A stretch of DNA of 64,000 bases from Salinicola salarius (GTDB lineage: Bacteria > Pseudomonadota > Gammaproteobacteria > Pseudomonadales > Halomonadaceae), in NCBI RefSeq assembly GCF_002179555.1, contig NZ_NHOU01000005.1:62001-126000 (forward strand), in the 5' to 3' direction. The notes under the pieces were generated by a model. That model was given only the letters and a program-made list of their open reading frames with translations, was not told the origin of the DNA and did not search any database. A program made the translations under genes and the position numbers. Positions 28,472 to 36,925 of the stretch are shown here, piece by piece. The first letter of the stretch is position 1. Every line of letters starts with the position of its first letter.

Positions 28472-28595
28472 GAGGCGCGCGCCCCTTGCGCGAATAGCTG
28501 CCTTTGCCTTTCTTGGGCTTCTGTTGCTGCTGGCGGAATTGAGGCGAGCGCAACGCCGCCTTGAGCGCGTTGTCCCGGATGGGATGCGGTTTCAT
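28443..28595 (-). CDS. arfA: Alternative ribosome-rescue factor A
   Basis: Rescues ribosomes stalled on mRNA without a stop codon by recruiting release factor RF2 to the empty A site; it backs up trans-translation. 50 residues from ATG 28595 (AGGAG six bases upstream). The family core is plain: IRDNALKAALRSPQFRQ (residues 6-22), then the basic KKGKGSYSRKGR (28-39) that lies in the mRNA channel. Shorter than E. coli ArfA, which has 72 codons. The hairpin at 28401-28471 covers the last codons and the stop, as expected for a gene expressed from non-stop mRNA. Confidence 0.9.
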   Translation of the reverse strand: MKPHPIRDNALKAALRSPQFRQQQQKPKKGKGSYSRKGRAPRGGHHRQAA

Positions 28596-28644
28596 ATCGG
28601 CTCCTGAATAGCGGGAGAATGTCGAAGTATCAGATACCAAACGA

Positions 28645-28660
28645 CCGCATAGTCATGCGG
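28645..28660 (-). terminator. Small hairpin after mntP
   Basis: CCGCAT-AGTC-ATGCGG, a 6-bp stem. On the minus strand it is followed by TCGTTTGG. It stands 36 bases past the mntP stop and is only a weak terminator candidate. Confidence 0.35.
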
Positions 28661-28695
28661 CCGTGGCAGGAAGGTATGGGTCGGAAAGCGGCGCT

Positions 28696-29277
28696 TCAAC
28701 CCATGTGGGCGAACAGATGTTCGTAGACGACCGTGATGCCGATGGCGATCAGCACCACGCCACCTGCGATTTCGGCGCGCTTGCCGATCAGCGAGCCGAT
28801 CGCACGGCCAAGCATGATGCCGATGGTGACCATCAGCGTCGTCGCCAGCCCGATCGCCACCGCCGCCGCCACGATATTCACGTCGGCGAATGCCAGCGTC
28901 ACCCCCACCGCCATGGCATCGATACTGGTCGCCAGGGCCGTGACGGCGAGCAGCCAGACCGACTTTCGCTCCGGCGCCTGCTCGTCGTTCGCCTCTGGCT
29001 CGACGGGCTTGAACCCTTCCCAGATCATGTGGGCACCGAGCGCGCCCAGCAGCACGAACGCGATCCAGTGATCCCACTCGGAGACGAAGCGAGTCGCCGC
29101 CAGCCCGATGGCCCAACCAATGACCGGCGTGATCGCTTCGACCGTGCCGAAGATGACGCCGATACGAAGCGCTTCGGGGAAGCGAGTACGTCTGAGAGCA
29201 GCACCCTTGCCGATCGACGCGGCAAACGCATCGGTCGACATGGCAAAGGCGAGTATGACGAGAGAAGCAGGGTTCAT
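28696..29277 (-). CDS. mntP: Manganese efflux pump MntP
   Basis: Inner-membrane Mn(II) exporter of 193 residues with six helices in two inverted repeats. The conserved acidic residues are Asp16 ([12 protein letters not shown]) and Asp120 ([12 protein letters not shown]), the pair needed for transport in E. coli MntP. A hydrophilic loop ([15 protein letters not shown]) separates the halves. The upstream yybP-ykoY riboswitch gives direct evidence of manganese-induced expression, so the assignment is secure. Confidence 0.96.
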   Translation of the reverse strand: MNPASLVILAFAMSTDAFAASIGKGAALRRTRFPEALRIGVIFGTVEAITPVIGWAIGLAATRFVSEWDHWIAFVLLGALGAHMIWEGFKPVEPEANDEQAPERKSVWLLAVTALATSIDAMAVGVTLAFADVNIVAAAVAIGLATTLMVTIGIMLGRAIGSLIGKRAEIAGGVVLIAIGITVVYEHLFAHMG

Positions 29278-29334
29278 GATCTTATCCAGCCGGTGGTATC
29301 ACCATGACATTCGCCGCACCCGACTCTGCACTGC

Positions 29335-29455
29335 GAAATGTCCATGGTCTCGCCAACCGGATCCGGCGTTCGTGCCACGGCATCGGCCGAGCATGTTGAC
29401 ACGAACATCACCGCCGAAGTCTGGTCGGCGGTGATCGGCTACTCCCCAAGGAGGA
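29335..29455 (-). promoter_or_regulatory. yybP-ykoY manganese riboswitch
   Basis: Read on the minus strand, the 5' leader of mntP has the conserved blocks of this riboswitch in order: GGGGAGTAGCC (29448-29438), GTCAACATGCTCGG (29400-29387), and GGCGAGACCATGGA (29354-29341). A hairpin between the first two pairs ATCACCGCCGA with TCGGCGGTGAT. Mn(II) binding in this class turns the downstream gene on. The transcript start predicted from the adjacent promoter falls just before the first block. Confidence 0.92.
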
Positions 29456-29460
29456 ATCAG

Positions 29461-29489
29461 ACTATAGACGCCTCCCCGCCAGATATCAA
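29461..29489 (-). promoter_or_regulatory. Sigma70 promoter of mntP
   Basis: On the minus strand TTGATA (29489-29484), a 17-base spacer, then TATAGT (29466-29461). Each box matches 5 of 6 consensus bases, and the riboswitch starts within 10 bases downstream. Confidence 0.8.
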
Positions 29490-29541
29490 TAAATGATTGA
29501 ATTTAAAGAGAAAATTCACCACGGTTAATTCGTGTCGTTGA

Positions 29542-29558
29542 CGTTAATCAAGTTAACG
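29542..29558. repeat. Palindrome upstream of the mntP promoter
   Basis: CGTTAA-N5-TTAACG, a 6-bp inverted repeat about 55 bases upstream of the -35 box, in an AT-rich patch. Possible binding site for a regulator of mntP; otherwise the stretch 29490-29675 holds nothing recognisable. Confidence 0.3.
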
Positions 29559-29675
29559 CGGGTTGGACTTTGATCGCCGGGTTGCCAATTCGACAGTTCA
29601 GGCTCGCCGCTGTCGCAACCGGACAACTACGAGCCAGGGCCCGGGGATGCCATGATGGCTCGTCTCGGTGTCGAC

Positions 29676-30236
29676 TCACTTTTCGTTCGTCAACGTGCCG
29701 GCGATCCATCGCCGCAGATTGTCGACCGTCGCTGCTTCCGGATCGTAAAGCAGCCGGTAAGTCATCGGCGCGATGATGCCGTCGATGAGCTGCACTACCG
29801 ATGGCGCCCCTTCGCCGCGCGCCAGGGCCCGCTCTCGCAGCGTGCCCATGAGCGACTCGCTGTAGCGATAGCAACGCTCCCGGCGCCCGCCGTCGGCACT
29901 GGCCATGACGTCGTTGAGCGCGCGCTGCCCCGGCACCGAGGTCATCTCCTCGAGATACTGCTCGCCCCAGACCTGCAGATCGCCGGCCAGCGCGCCGGTA
30001 TCCACGGGATCGTCGTCGGGACGCATCCGCTCCACGGAGACATCGGCAACCAGCTCCGAAAGGTTGCCCCAGCGGCGATAGATCGTCGATGGCGTGACAC
30101 CGGCTCGCTCCGCGATTCGGGGCACCGTCAGTTCGTCGCGTGGCGTCACGGCCTGCAGTTCGCGAACGGCCTGATGAACGGCTTCCTGTACTCGGGCGCT
30201 GCGGCCGCCCGGTCTGACGGCTTCTTTGATCGGCAT
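29676..30236 (-). CDS. TetR family transcriptional repressor
   Basis: 186 residues. N-terminal HTH at about 15-62 (TVPRIAERAGVTPSTIYRRWGN is the recognition region). The C-terminal ligand domain is of the TetR_C_11/16 type (LMGTLRERALARGEGAP, DGIIAPMTYRLLYDP). It is divergent from an MFS exporter, with two copies of an operator-like sequence between them, so it most likely represses both genes until a toxic substrate binds. Confidence 0.9.
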   Translation of the reverse strand: MPIKEAVRPGGRSARVQEAVHQAVRELQAVTPRDELTVPRIAERAGVTPSTIYRRWGNLSELVADVSVERMRPDDDPVDTGALAGDLQVWGEQYLEEMTSVPGQRALNDVMASADGGRRERCYRYSESLMGTLRERALARGEGAPSVVQLIDGIIAPMTYRLLYDPEAATVDNLRRWIAGTLTNEK

Positions 30237-30263
30237 GGCTATCCACTACACGAAAGAGAGGCA

Positions 30264-30325
30264 AACGCAAAATATTTGCTTTATGAATCGACTAGGCTCA
30301 GACTCCACTAACGCAAAATTTTAGC
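30264..30325. promoter_or_regulatory. Twin operator-like repeats between the tetR-type gene and the MFS gene
   Basis: AACGCAAAATATTTGC (30264-30279) and AACGCAAAATTTTAGC (30310-30325) agree at 14 of 16 positions and are imperfect palindromes (GCAAAA...TTTGC). The second ends 5 bases before the MFS start codon, where a bound repressor would block initiation. Confidence 0.65.
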
Positions 30326-30329
30326 ATTA

Positions 30330-31571
30330 ATGGATTCCTCGATGTCACCGCCCGCGTCTGCGCCCAAGACCAATGTCTATCCGTCTCCTCGTCTCGGTTC
30401 GCTGGTCTATTACGCAGTTTTGATGGTGACGTTTCTTGCGGCCTCCAGCGCACCCACGCCGCTGTATCAGCTCTACCAGACGACCTGGCACTTCTCGACC
30501 ACCTGGCTGACGCTGGTGTTCGCCAGTTACGTGTTCGCGCTGCTGCTGGCATTGCTGACCACCGGTTCCTTGTCCGACTACATCGGCCGACGGCCGGTCG
30601 TCGCCATGGCGATCGTGGGCGAACTCCTGTCGCTGGCGCTGTTCCTGGCTGCCGACGGGCTGGCATGGGTGCTGGCAGCCCGGATCCTGCAAGGGGTGGC
30701 CACCGGAATCGTGACCAGCGCGCTGGCAGCGGCGATGCTCGACAGCGACCACAACCGCGGCCCGGTGCTGGCGAGCATCGCGCCGCTATCGGGCATGGGG
30801 ATCGGGGCGCTGTTTGCCGGCGTGCTGGTGGCTTACGCACCGGCACCGATGCGTCTGGTCTACCTGATATTGATCGTGATGCTCGTCGTGATGGGACTAT
30901 GGCTCAAGCGGATTCCGGAGAGCGTGACACCGCGGCCCGGTGCGTTGGCGGCACTGCGTCCGCGCGCGCACATCCCGCCGGCGGTGCGCGGCCCGCTGTT
31001 TCGCGTCATCCCGGCGGTGGTTTCCTCTTGGGCGCTGGGCGGCTTTTCGCTGTCGCTGGGACCGACGCTGGTAGAGAGAATCAGCGGCGTTCACAATCCG
31101 CTGGTCGGTTGCCTGATTACCTTCCTGCTGCCTTTCATCGGCGGTATCAGCGTGCTGACGCTTCGCGCCAGGCCGCCAAGGCTGGCCGTACTGCTCGGCA
31201 CCGCCTGTCTGATCGTCGGCATGCTGGGACTGCTGCTGGGAGTCCATCAGCGGTCGGTCGCGATCCTGCTGGCGGGTACGGCGATCGCCGGCATCGGCTT
31301 CGGCGCCGCGTTCATGGGCGCCATGCGCGTCGTCATGCCCTTGGCGCCGCCCACCGAGCGTTCGGCGTTGATGGCGGCGTTCTACGTGGTCTGCTATCTC
31401 TCCGCGAGCACGCTGGCGTTGTGCGGCGGTATCGCGACCCAGCATCTGGGGCTGATCCCCACCACCTACGCCTACGGCAGCCTGGTGGCCCTGCTCTCTC
31501 TCGCCGCCTTCGTCGGCACGTTGACGCAGCGCCAGCCCGAGTCCCGGGCTCGCAGCCGCAACCCTGCCTAA
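30330..31571 (+). CDS. MFS transporter (drug efflux type)
   Basis: 413 residues, 12 predicted helices. Motif A of the MFS lies between TM2 and TM3 (GSLSDYIGRRPVVAM), and the exporter-type motif C-like stretch is in SIAPLSGMGIGALFAGVL. Full length, in contrast to the deleted MFS gene at 9.3 kb. The ATG at 30330 has no obvious ribosome binding site; the in-frame ATG at 30342 is an alternative. Controlled by the divergent TetR. Substrate unknown. Confidence 0.88.
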   Translation: MDSSMSPPASAPKTNVYPSPRLGSLVYYAVLMVTFLAASSAPTPLYQLYQTTWHFSTTWLTLVFASYVFALLLALLTTGSLSDYIGRRPVVAMAIVGELLSLALFLAADGLAWVLAARILQGVATGIVTSALAAAMLDSDHNRGPVLASIAPLSGMGIGALFAGVLVAYAPAPMRLVYLILIVMLVVMGLWLKRIPESVTPRPGALAALRPRAHIPPAVRGPLFRVIPAVVSSWALGGFSLSLGPTLVERISGVHNPLVGCLITFLLPFIGGISVLTLRARPPRLAVLLGTACLIVGMLGLLLGVHQRSVAILLAGTAIAGIGFGAAFMGAMRVVMPLAPPTERSALMAAFYVVCYLSASTLALCGGIATQHLGLIPTTYAYGSLVALLSLAAFVGTLTQRQPESRARSRNPA

Positions 31572-31787
31572 CGTGTATCTGCACAAAATCTTTCCCGCTG
31601 ACGTTGCGGCACAAGGCGAGATCGTCAATCAGCTCCCTGTAGCGTGACATTTCGTCGCCCCGGGTGTGCCGCGAAATCGCGATTAATTCCCTTCTTCAGC
31701 GCCAATATCCCTCCAAAATCGTCGAAAATACCGCTCCCGTCTTCTCCCTTCAGGTGATCGAAGCTACCGATCTCGTCGGACTCGTTG
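31572..31787. other. Intergenic spacer before the sensorless chemoreceptor
   Basis: The region up to the sigma28 promoter contains no credible gene, repeat or hairpin with a T-run. Together with the leader (31815-31896) the gap between genes is 325 bases. Confidence 0.45.
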
Positions 31788-31814
31788 CAAGTCTCCACGG
31801 CCCATGCCGATAAT
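31788..31814 (+). promoter_or_regulatory. Sigma28 (FliA) promoter of the sensorless chemoreceptor
   Basis: GCAAGTCT (31788-31795), 11 bases, then a perfect -10 GCCGATAA (31807-31814). The -35 matches the FliA consensus TAAAGTTT at 5 of 8. It lies 82 bases before the start codon. Confidence 0.75.
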
Positions 31815-31896
31815 CCGGCAGGTAACCAGCGTGTAACGACCGTGCCGGCAGGCTACGCAGGCCTGCCAGGCTTTCCACTCCTTGGGATGTTATCGC

Positions 31897-33138
31897 ATGA
31901 AACGACTCGACGACCTGACGGTTAAAACCAGTTGGCTACTGGTAATATTGGCTTTTACCTTCCTGGTGCTCAGCGTTGCCGGGCTTGCCGCCTATGCAGC
32001 CAACGCTGGCGGCACGGTGTCGACGGGCTGGTTGAACCTCGCCATCGGCACCGCCATCGTGTTCACGCTGGTCCTGGTCGCGATCATTCTCTGGGGCGTG
32101 TCCGTCAACGTCATTCGACCGCTGAAGCGTCTGGTCGAGCATTTCGAGCGCCTGGCCGAGGGCGATCTCTCCGGCGAGATCGAAAGCCGGGGCAACAACG
32201 AGATCGGCCGCCTGTTTGCCGCACTGGAGCGCACCCAGGCGCATCTGTTGCACACTGTCGGCAATACCCGGAATGCCAGCGACAATGTACATCAGGGAGC
32301 CATCGAGATCGCCCAGGGCAACACCGACCTGTCGGCGCGCACCGAACAGCAGGCGGCAGCACTGGAAGAGACCGCGGCAAGCATGGAACAGTTGACCTCG
32401 ACGGTACGCCAGAATACCGATAACGCCCGCCAGGCCAGTCAGCTGGCCGACGATGCCTCGGCCGTCGCTCGCGAGGGCGGCGATGTGGTGGGCAAGGTGG
32501 TCACCACCATGCATGACATCAGCGACCAGTCGCGCCAGGTGGTGGACATCCTCGATACGATCGACTCGATTGCGTTCCAGACCAACATTCTGGCGCTTAA
32601 CGCCTCGGTGGAAGCCGCCCGGGCCGGAGCGCAGGGGCGCGGCTTCGCCGTCGTGGCCCATGAAGTCCAGACGCTGGCGACCCGCTCCGCCGATGCGGCG
32701 AAGAAGATTCGCGAACTGATCCAGCGTTCAGCGGAGCGCGTCGAGGATGGCGCCCGGCTGGTGGACAAGGCGGGGGCGACGATGAAGGAGATCGTCACGG
32801 CCATTGGCAATGTCGACGCCATCATGCATGAAATCGCCACGGCTTCGGAGGAGCAGAGCCATGGCATCGACCAGGTGAACCAGGCGATCACGCAGATGGA
32901 CCAGGTCACGCAACAGAATGCGGCGCTGGTACAGCAGGCAGCCGACAACGCCCGCGCGCTGGAGCGGGAGTCGGAGGCGCTGCAGGCCGCCGTGGCGGTC
33001 TTCCGGCTCAGCGCCAGCGAAAGCGCCGCCATTCCGGCGATGCCGCAGCCGACACGACCCCAGCCCCGCACCCAATCTGGCACCCAGCCCCCGCTGGCCA
33101 GTGCGCGTCAGGAAGAATCCGAGTGGGAGACGTTCTAA
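31897..33138 (+). CDS. Methyl-accepting chemotaxis protein without periplasmic sensor domain
   Basis: 413 residues from the ATG at 31897. Two membrane helices (about 11-33 and 45-68) are separated by only about 12 periplasmic residues ([12 protein letters not shown]), where usual receptors have 150 or more. HAMP follows at 68-120 ([20 protein letters not shown]), then a full signalling domain with tip [20 protein letters not shown]. Methylation-type Glu/Gln pairs are present ([18 protein letters not shown]). The last five residues are EWETF, close to the NWETF pentapeptide that tethers CheR/CheB in Tar and Tsr, so it is a high-abundance-type receptor. It may sense membrane or cytoplasmic state. 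Confidence 0.93.
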   Translation: MKRLDDLTVKTSWLLVILAFTFLVLSVAGLAAYAANAGGTVSTGWLNLAIGTAIVFTLVLVAIILWGVSVNVIRPLKRLVEHFERLAEGDLSGEIESRGNNEIGRLFAALERTQAHLLHTVGNTRNASDNVHQGAIEIAQGNTDLSARTEQQAAALEETAASMEQLTSTVRQNTDNARQASQLADDASAVAREGGDVVGKVVTTMHDISDQSRQVVDILDTIDSIAFQTNILALNASVEAARAGAQGRGFAVVAHEVQTLATRSADAAKKIRELIQRSAERVEDGARLVDKAGATMKEIVTAIGNVDAIMHEIATASEEQSHGIDQVNQAITQMDQVTQQNAALVQQAADNARALERESEALQAAVAVFRLSASESAAIPAMPQPTRPQPRTQSGTQPPLASARQEESEWETF

Positions 33139-33167
33139 CCTCTGGCTTTCCCGTCCAAGGTCTAAGC

Positions 33168-33355
33168 TGTCTGAAAAATCGACGAGCGATAGCCAGACAA
33201 GGCGCAACGACCGTAGGGAGTAACAGCCGAAGGCTGGCCCGAAGGGTGAGCGTAGCGAATCAAAATCGGCGAAAAAGCGGAGTTTACGCGGAGTAAATGA
33301 GCATTTTGAGTCGATTTTTAACGCCGTATGGGTGAACGCAGGCATTTTTCAGACA
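33168..33355. mobile_element. MITE-like element, 188 bp, inserted in a stop codon
   Basis: Perfect 12-bp terminal inverted repeats TGTCTGAAAAAT (33168-33179) and ATTTTTCAGACA (33344-33355), flanked on both sides by the direct repeat AAGC (33164-33167 and 33356-33359). A second inverted pair, AAAAATCGAC (33174-33183) and GTCGATTTTT (33310-33319), lies inside. No transposase is encoded, so it is non-autonomous. Removing the element and one AAGC restores a TAG stop codon in the adjacent DUF533 gene, which independently supports these ends. Confidence 0.88.
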
Positions 33356-34016
33356 AAGCGTAGGAAGCGTCTTCCGCCTGGCGCTCCAACGTACGGCAGA
33401 GATCGCCGTCGAGCTTGAGCGCCGCTGCCAGTTGATCGAGCCAGGCCCGCTCCATCGGGTTCTGCTCGTCGATGATCGCCACGCTGGCCAGATAGACTTC
33501 CCGCGCTGCCTGCGGTGAATCGGTATCACGAGCGATCGCCTCGGCGTCCAGCGGCGCGGACATCTGCTGCTCGACCCAGGCATGCAGTTCGTCGTCCGCG
33601 CCCAGCGCGTCGATCTGTTCGGCCAGCGCGGCCCGCTCTTCGGCGTCGATATGACCATCGGCCCGCGCGGCGGCGATCATCGCACGCAGGATGACCAGGC
33701 TTCGGTTCTCCTGCCGATCGCCGGAGAGCTGCTCCAGCGGCTGATCGGCTCCGGTCGTCGGCGCGTTGGCCGGCGCTGCAGACGACTTCTCTTGATGAGC
33801 CTGCCAGGCTTTCCAGGCTAGTGCCCCCAGCCCGGCTAGTGCGCCGTACTTGATCGCCTTGCCGCCCATGCTGCGACCCCGCTTGCTGCCAACCAGCATG
33901 CCCAGCGCGCCGCCACCCAGCAGCGACTTGGCATCGAAACCACCACCGCTCGACGACGTTTTCCGGCTGCTGCCCGCCTGCTTCATGATCTGCGAAAGAA
34001 TTTTCTGCGCGTTCAT
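33318..34016 (-). CDS. DUF533 / TerB-like inner-membrane protein (YebE type), C-terminus altered by MITE
   Basis: 232 residues. Gly/Ser-rich N-terminus (FDAKSLLGGGALGMLVGSK), one membrane helix around 52-70, an Ala/Pro linker, then the TerB-like helical domain at about 105-220 (LRAMIAAARADGHIDAEERAAL, with DGHID as possible metal-binding loop). The final 12 residues (LSEKCLRSPIRR) are encoded by the inserted element; before insertion the protein would have ended at ...EDASYA. The core domain is untouched, so function is probably kept. Function of the family unknown; YebE is linked to envelope stress in E. coli. Confidence 0.85.
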   Translation of the reverse strand: MNAQKILSQIMKQAGSSRKTSSSGGGFDAKSLLGGGALGMLVGSKRGRSMGGKAIKYGALAGLGALAWKAWQAHQEKSSAAPANAPTTGADQPLEQLSGDRQENRSLVILRAMIAAARADGHIDAEERAALAEQIDALGADDELHAWVEQQMSAPLDAEAIARDTDSPQAAREVYLASVAIIDEQNPMERAWLDQLAAALKLDGDLCRTLERQAEDASYALSEKCLRSPIRR

Positions 34017-34103
34017 CGATCCTCCATCACCCCGTTGCCTGAATGTTCCGCACTGCTATAGACCGTCTCGAGGCGAGGAGGTTTAACGCTGGCGCCAATT
34101 CGA

Positions 34104-34724
34104 TCAATCGATCAGCGCCGGACGCCGGGGATCGGCGTGAAACTCGAAGGCATCAAAGATATCCCGGGCGATGACGCGAGGCTCGGAGAGCGGCGGCAGT
34201 TCGTCCGGCGAGAAATAGGCGGCATCGAAGACTTCGTGACCGGGATCGAGCGGCTTGGTATCGAGCCGCTCGCAGAGGAAGAACAGCTTGTAGAAGTCGA
34301 GCACGTCCGCCGGATAGGCGTGCTTGGCCTTGTGGCGAACGGCATAGAGCCGCTTGGCCTCGACCGTGACGCCCGCTTCTTCCCAAACCTCCTTGACCGT
34401 GTTTTCGGCCGCCGACAGCCCGATCTCGGCATAGCCGCCGGGCATCGTCCAGCGTCCGTCCATCTTCTCCTTGACCAGCAGGATCCTGCCGTCGTCGATG
34501 ATCGCCGCGCGCACATCGATCTTGGGCGTGACATGTCCTTCGCCGTCGCCCAGCGCCAGGTTCACGCGACCGATGGGAATATCGCCCAGCATCGCCATCA
34601 TCGACGTCGAAATCTCGGCGACCTCTTCATAGCGCTCGCGGTCGAACTTGTCGCGGCAGTAGTGCAGTCCGGTATCGGAGAGTGCCGATAGCCGCTTGGC
34701 CCAGGCGAGCCATTGATCTTCCAT
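34104..34724 (-). CDS. Nudix hydrolase with N-terminal NUDIX_N domain
   Basis: 206 residues. N-terminal helical NUDIX_N_2-type domain (about 1-60, AKRLSALSDTGLHY, RYEEVAEISTSMMA) and Nudix domain (about 66-195). The Nudix box runs from Gly97 to about 119 with KEVWEEAG (Glu112, Glu115, Glu116) intact; the earlier Glu of the classical box is Leu103, as in relatives with GGxADxGxSPxE. Related proteins hydrolyse ADP-ribose or nucleotide sugars. Single gene. Confidence 0.88.
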   Translation of the reverse strand: MEDQWLAWAKRLSALSDTGLHYCRDKFDRERYEEVAEISTSMMAMLGDIPIGRVNLALGDGEGHVTPKIDVRAAIIDDGRILLVKEKMDGRWTMPGGYAEIGLSAAENTVKEVWEEAGVTVEAKRLYAVRHKAKHAYPADVLDFYKLFFLCERLDTKPLDPGHEVFDAAYFSPDELPPLSEPRVIARDIFDAFEFHADPRRPALID

Positions 34725-34811
34725 GAGGTGATTTCCGATTCAGGGGTGGGTAATGTTCACCTGAAGACTAACAACTGCGGCCGGCAACGTCAGGCAGCGG
34801 TGGCGTCAGGC

Positions 34812-34838
34812 ACGAAAAAGCCCTTCCGGAGAAGGGCT
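34812..34838 (-). terminator. Intrinsic terminator of the Spy-like gene
   Basis: 8-bp stem AGCCCTTC (34819-34826) and GAAGGGCT (34831-34838), loop CGGA. On the minus strand it is followed directly by TTTTCG. Confidence 0.8.
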
Positions 34839-34890
34839 AGTGTCGTACTTGTCGATACAGCGAGATCGACGCAGGCGGCATCCGACCGTA

Positions 34891-35643
34891 TCAGCCCGCC
34901 GTGGGCGTTTCACCTTCCGGCTGCGGACCGTGTCGAGGCCCCTTGTGCATGCCGCGGGGCGGTTTCGTCAGCGCTTCGAAGGCGGCGACCTGCTCATCGT
35001 CGAGAACCGAGGAGAGTGCGCTGTGGCGCTGCTCCATCAGCTGCTTGAACTGCGCGCCGCGTGAATCCTTCGTCGCTTCGCCCGCCTTGGCATCGGGGCG
35101 CTTCAGTTGGTGCAACCCGTCGAAGAAGGTGCGCTCGGCATTCAGCACGGCGGCACTCTGCTCCTGGCTCAGATCCCAGGTGGCGAACAACGGGGCGTAG
35201 CGATCCTCCAACCCAGCCGTCATCCGCTCGGGATCCATTTTCGGGCCACCGTGATGACGCATATTCAAAGGGCGCGGCCGTTCCAGCATCTGATAGGCGT
35301 GCAGCTGCTCGTCGGTCAGTACATCGGCCAGCTGTTCGCGCTGCTGCTCGAGCAACGATTCCATCGCGGCGCGGCGCTGCTCGGGCGCCGTCTTGCCATC
35401 ATCGCCACGCAGTTGCTGGAGGCCGGCACGGAAATCGCTGTCGGCCTGAGCCAGGCTGGCCAGCTCGTCTTCGTCGAGATTCCAGCTGGCGACCACGGCG
35501 TCCTTGAGAGGATTGCCGTGCGCCTTGTGCTCGCCATGGGCCGCCGGCGGTCGGGGTTGTTCGGTCTGCGCGGCCTGAGCGAGCGGTGACAGGATGGAGG
35601 CAGCAACGGCCAGCGCCAACAGGTTCTTTTTCGAAAAATTCAT
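34891..35643 (-). CDS. Spy/CpxP-like periplasmic protein with two LTXXQ-type repeats
   Basis: 250 residues from ATG 35643 (AGGAGCG upstream). Signal peptide: MNFSKKNLLALAVAASILSPLAQA, cleaved near residue 24. The mature protein has two related helical units, each closing with a motif of the Spy/CpxP family: LTDEQLHAYQML (about 110) and LDDEQVAAFEAL (about 220). His- and Pro-rich segments (HGEHKAHG, MRHHGGPK, HKGPRHGPQPEG) may bind metal. Spy and CpxP are ATP-independent chaperones or two-component modulators in the periplasm; here no cpx genes are adjacent. It is longer than usual (about 160) because of the duplication. Confidence 0.72.
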   Translation of the reverse strand: MNFSKKNLLALAVAASILSPLAQAAQTEQPRPPAAHGEHKAHGNPLKDAVVASWNLDEDELASLAQADSDFRAGLQQLRGDDGKTAPEQRRAAMESLLEQQREQLADVLTDEQLHAYQMLERPRPLNMRHHGGPKMDPERMTAGLEDRYAPLFATWDLSQEQSAAVLNAERTFFDGLHQLKRPDAKAGEATKDSRGAQFKQLMEQRHSALSSVLDDEQVAAFEALTKPPRGMHKGPRHGPQPEGETPTAG

Positions 35644-35790
35644 GACTTCACGCTCCTGGTTGCGCACCGAGACGCGGTGCAGGAACACTATCTCGTCGTT
35701 TCGTGCAGACAGTGTGCAGCGAGCGTGAAAGGTTGAATCACCAAATCGGCAAGTGACGAGGTCCACTAGTCGACGCTGCCAGCAGACAGA

Positions 35791-35818
35791 AAAAAACCGC
35801 TCCTGTCAGAGCGGTTTT
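35791..35818. terminator. Bidirectional terminator after nrdF
   Basis: 10-bp perfect stem AAAACCGCTC (35793-35802) and GAGCGGTTTT (35809-35818) with a 6-base loop. Read on the minus strand it ends in a run of six T, 22 bases past the nrdF stop. Confidence 0.9.
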
Positions 35819-35840
35819 CGTTCGGGAGCCGGCGGGCGGT

Positions 35841-36908
<1,068 letters not shown>

Positions 36909-36925
36909 TTATCGAGAGACAGGCA

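Noticed and set aside
28209-28607. Plus-strand frame with acidic repeats (GEEAE, DEDEDEE)
   Set aside because: It starts at the cyclodeaminase start on the other strand, has no ribosome site, and ends antisense to arfA. The repeats are better seen as a slippage tract.
33138-33167. Separate terminator for the sensorless chemoreceptor
   Set aside because: No hairpin with a T-run exists in this short stretch. The following inverted repeats belong to the inserted element.
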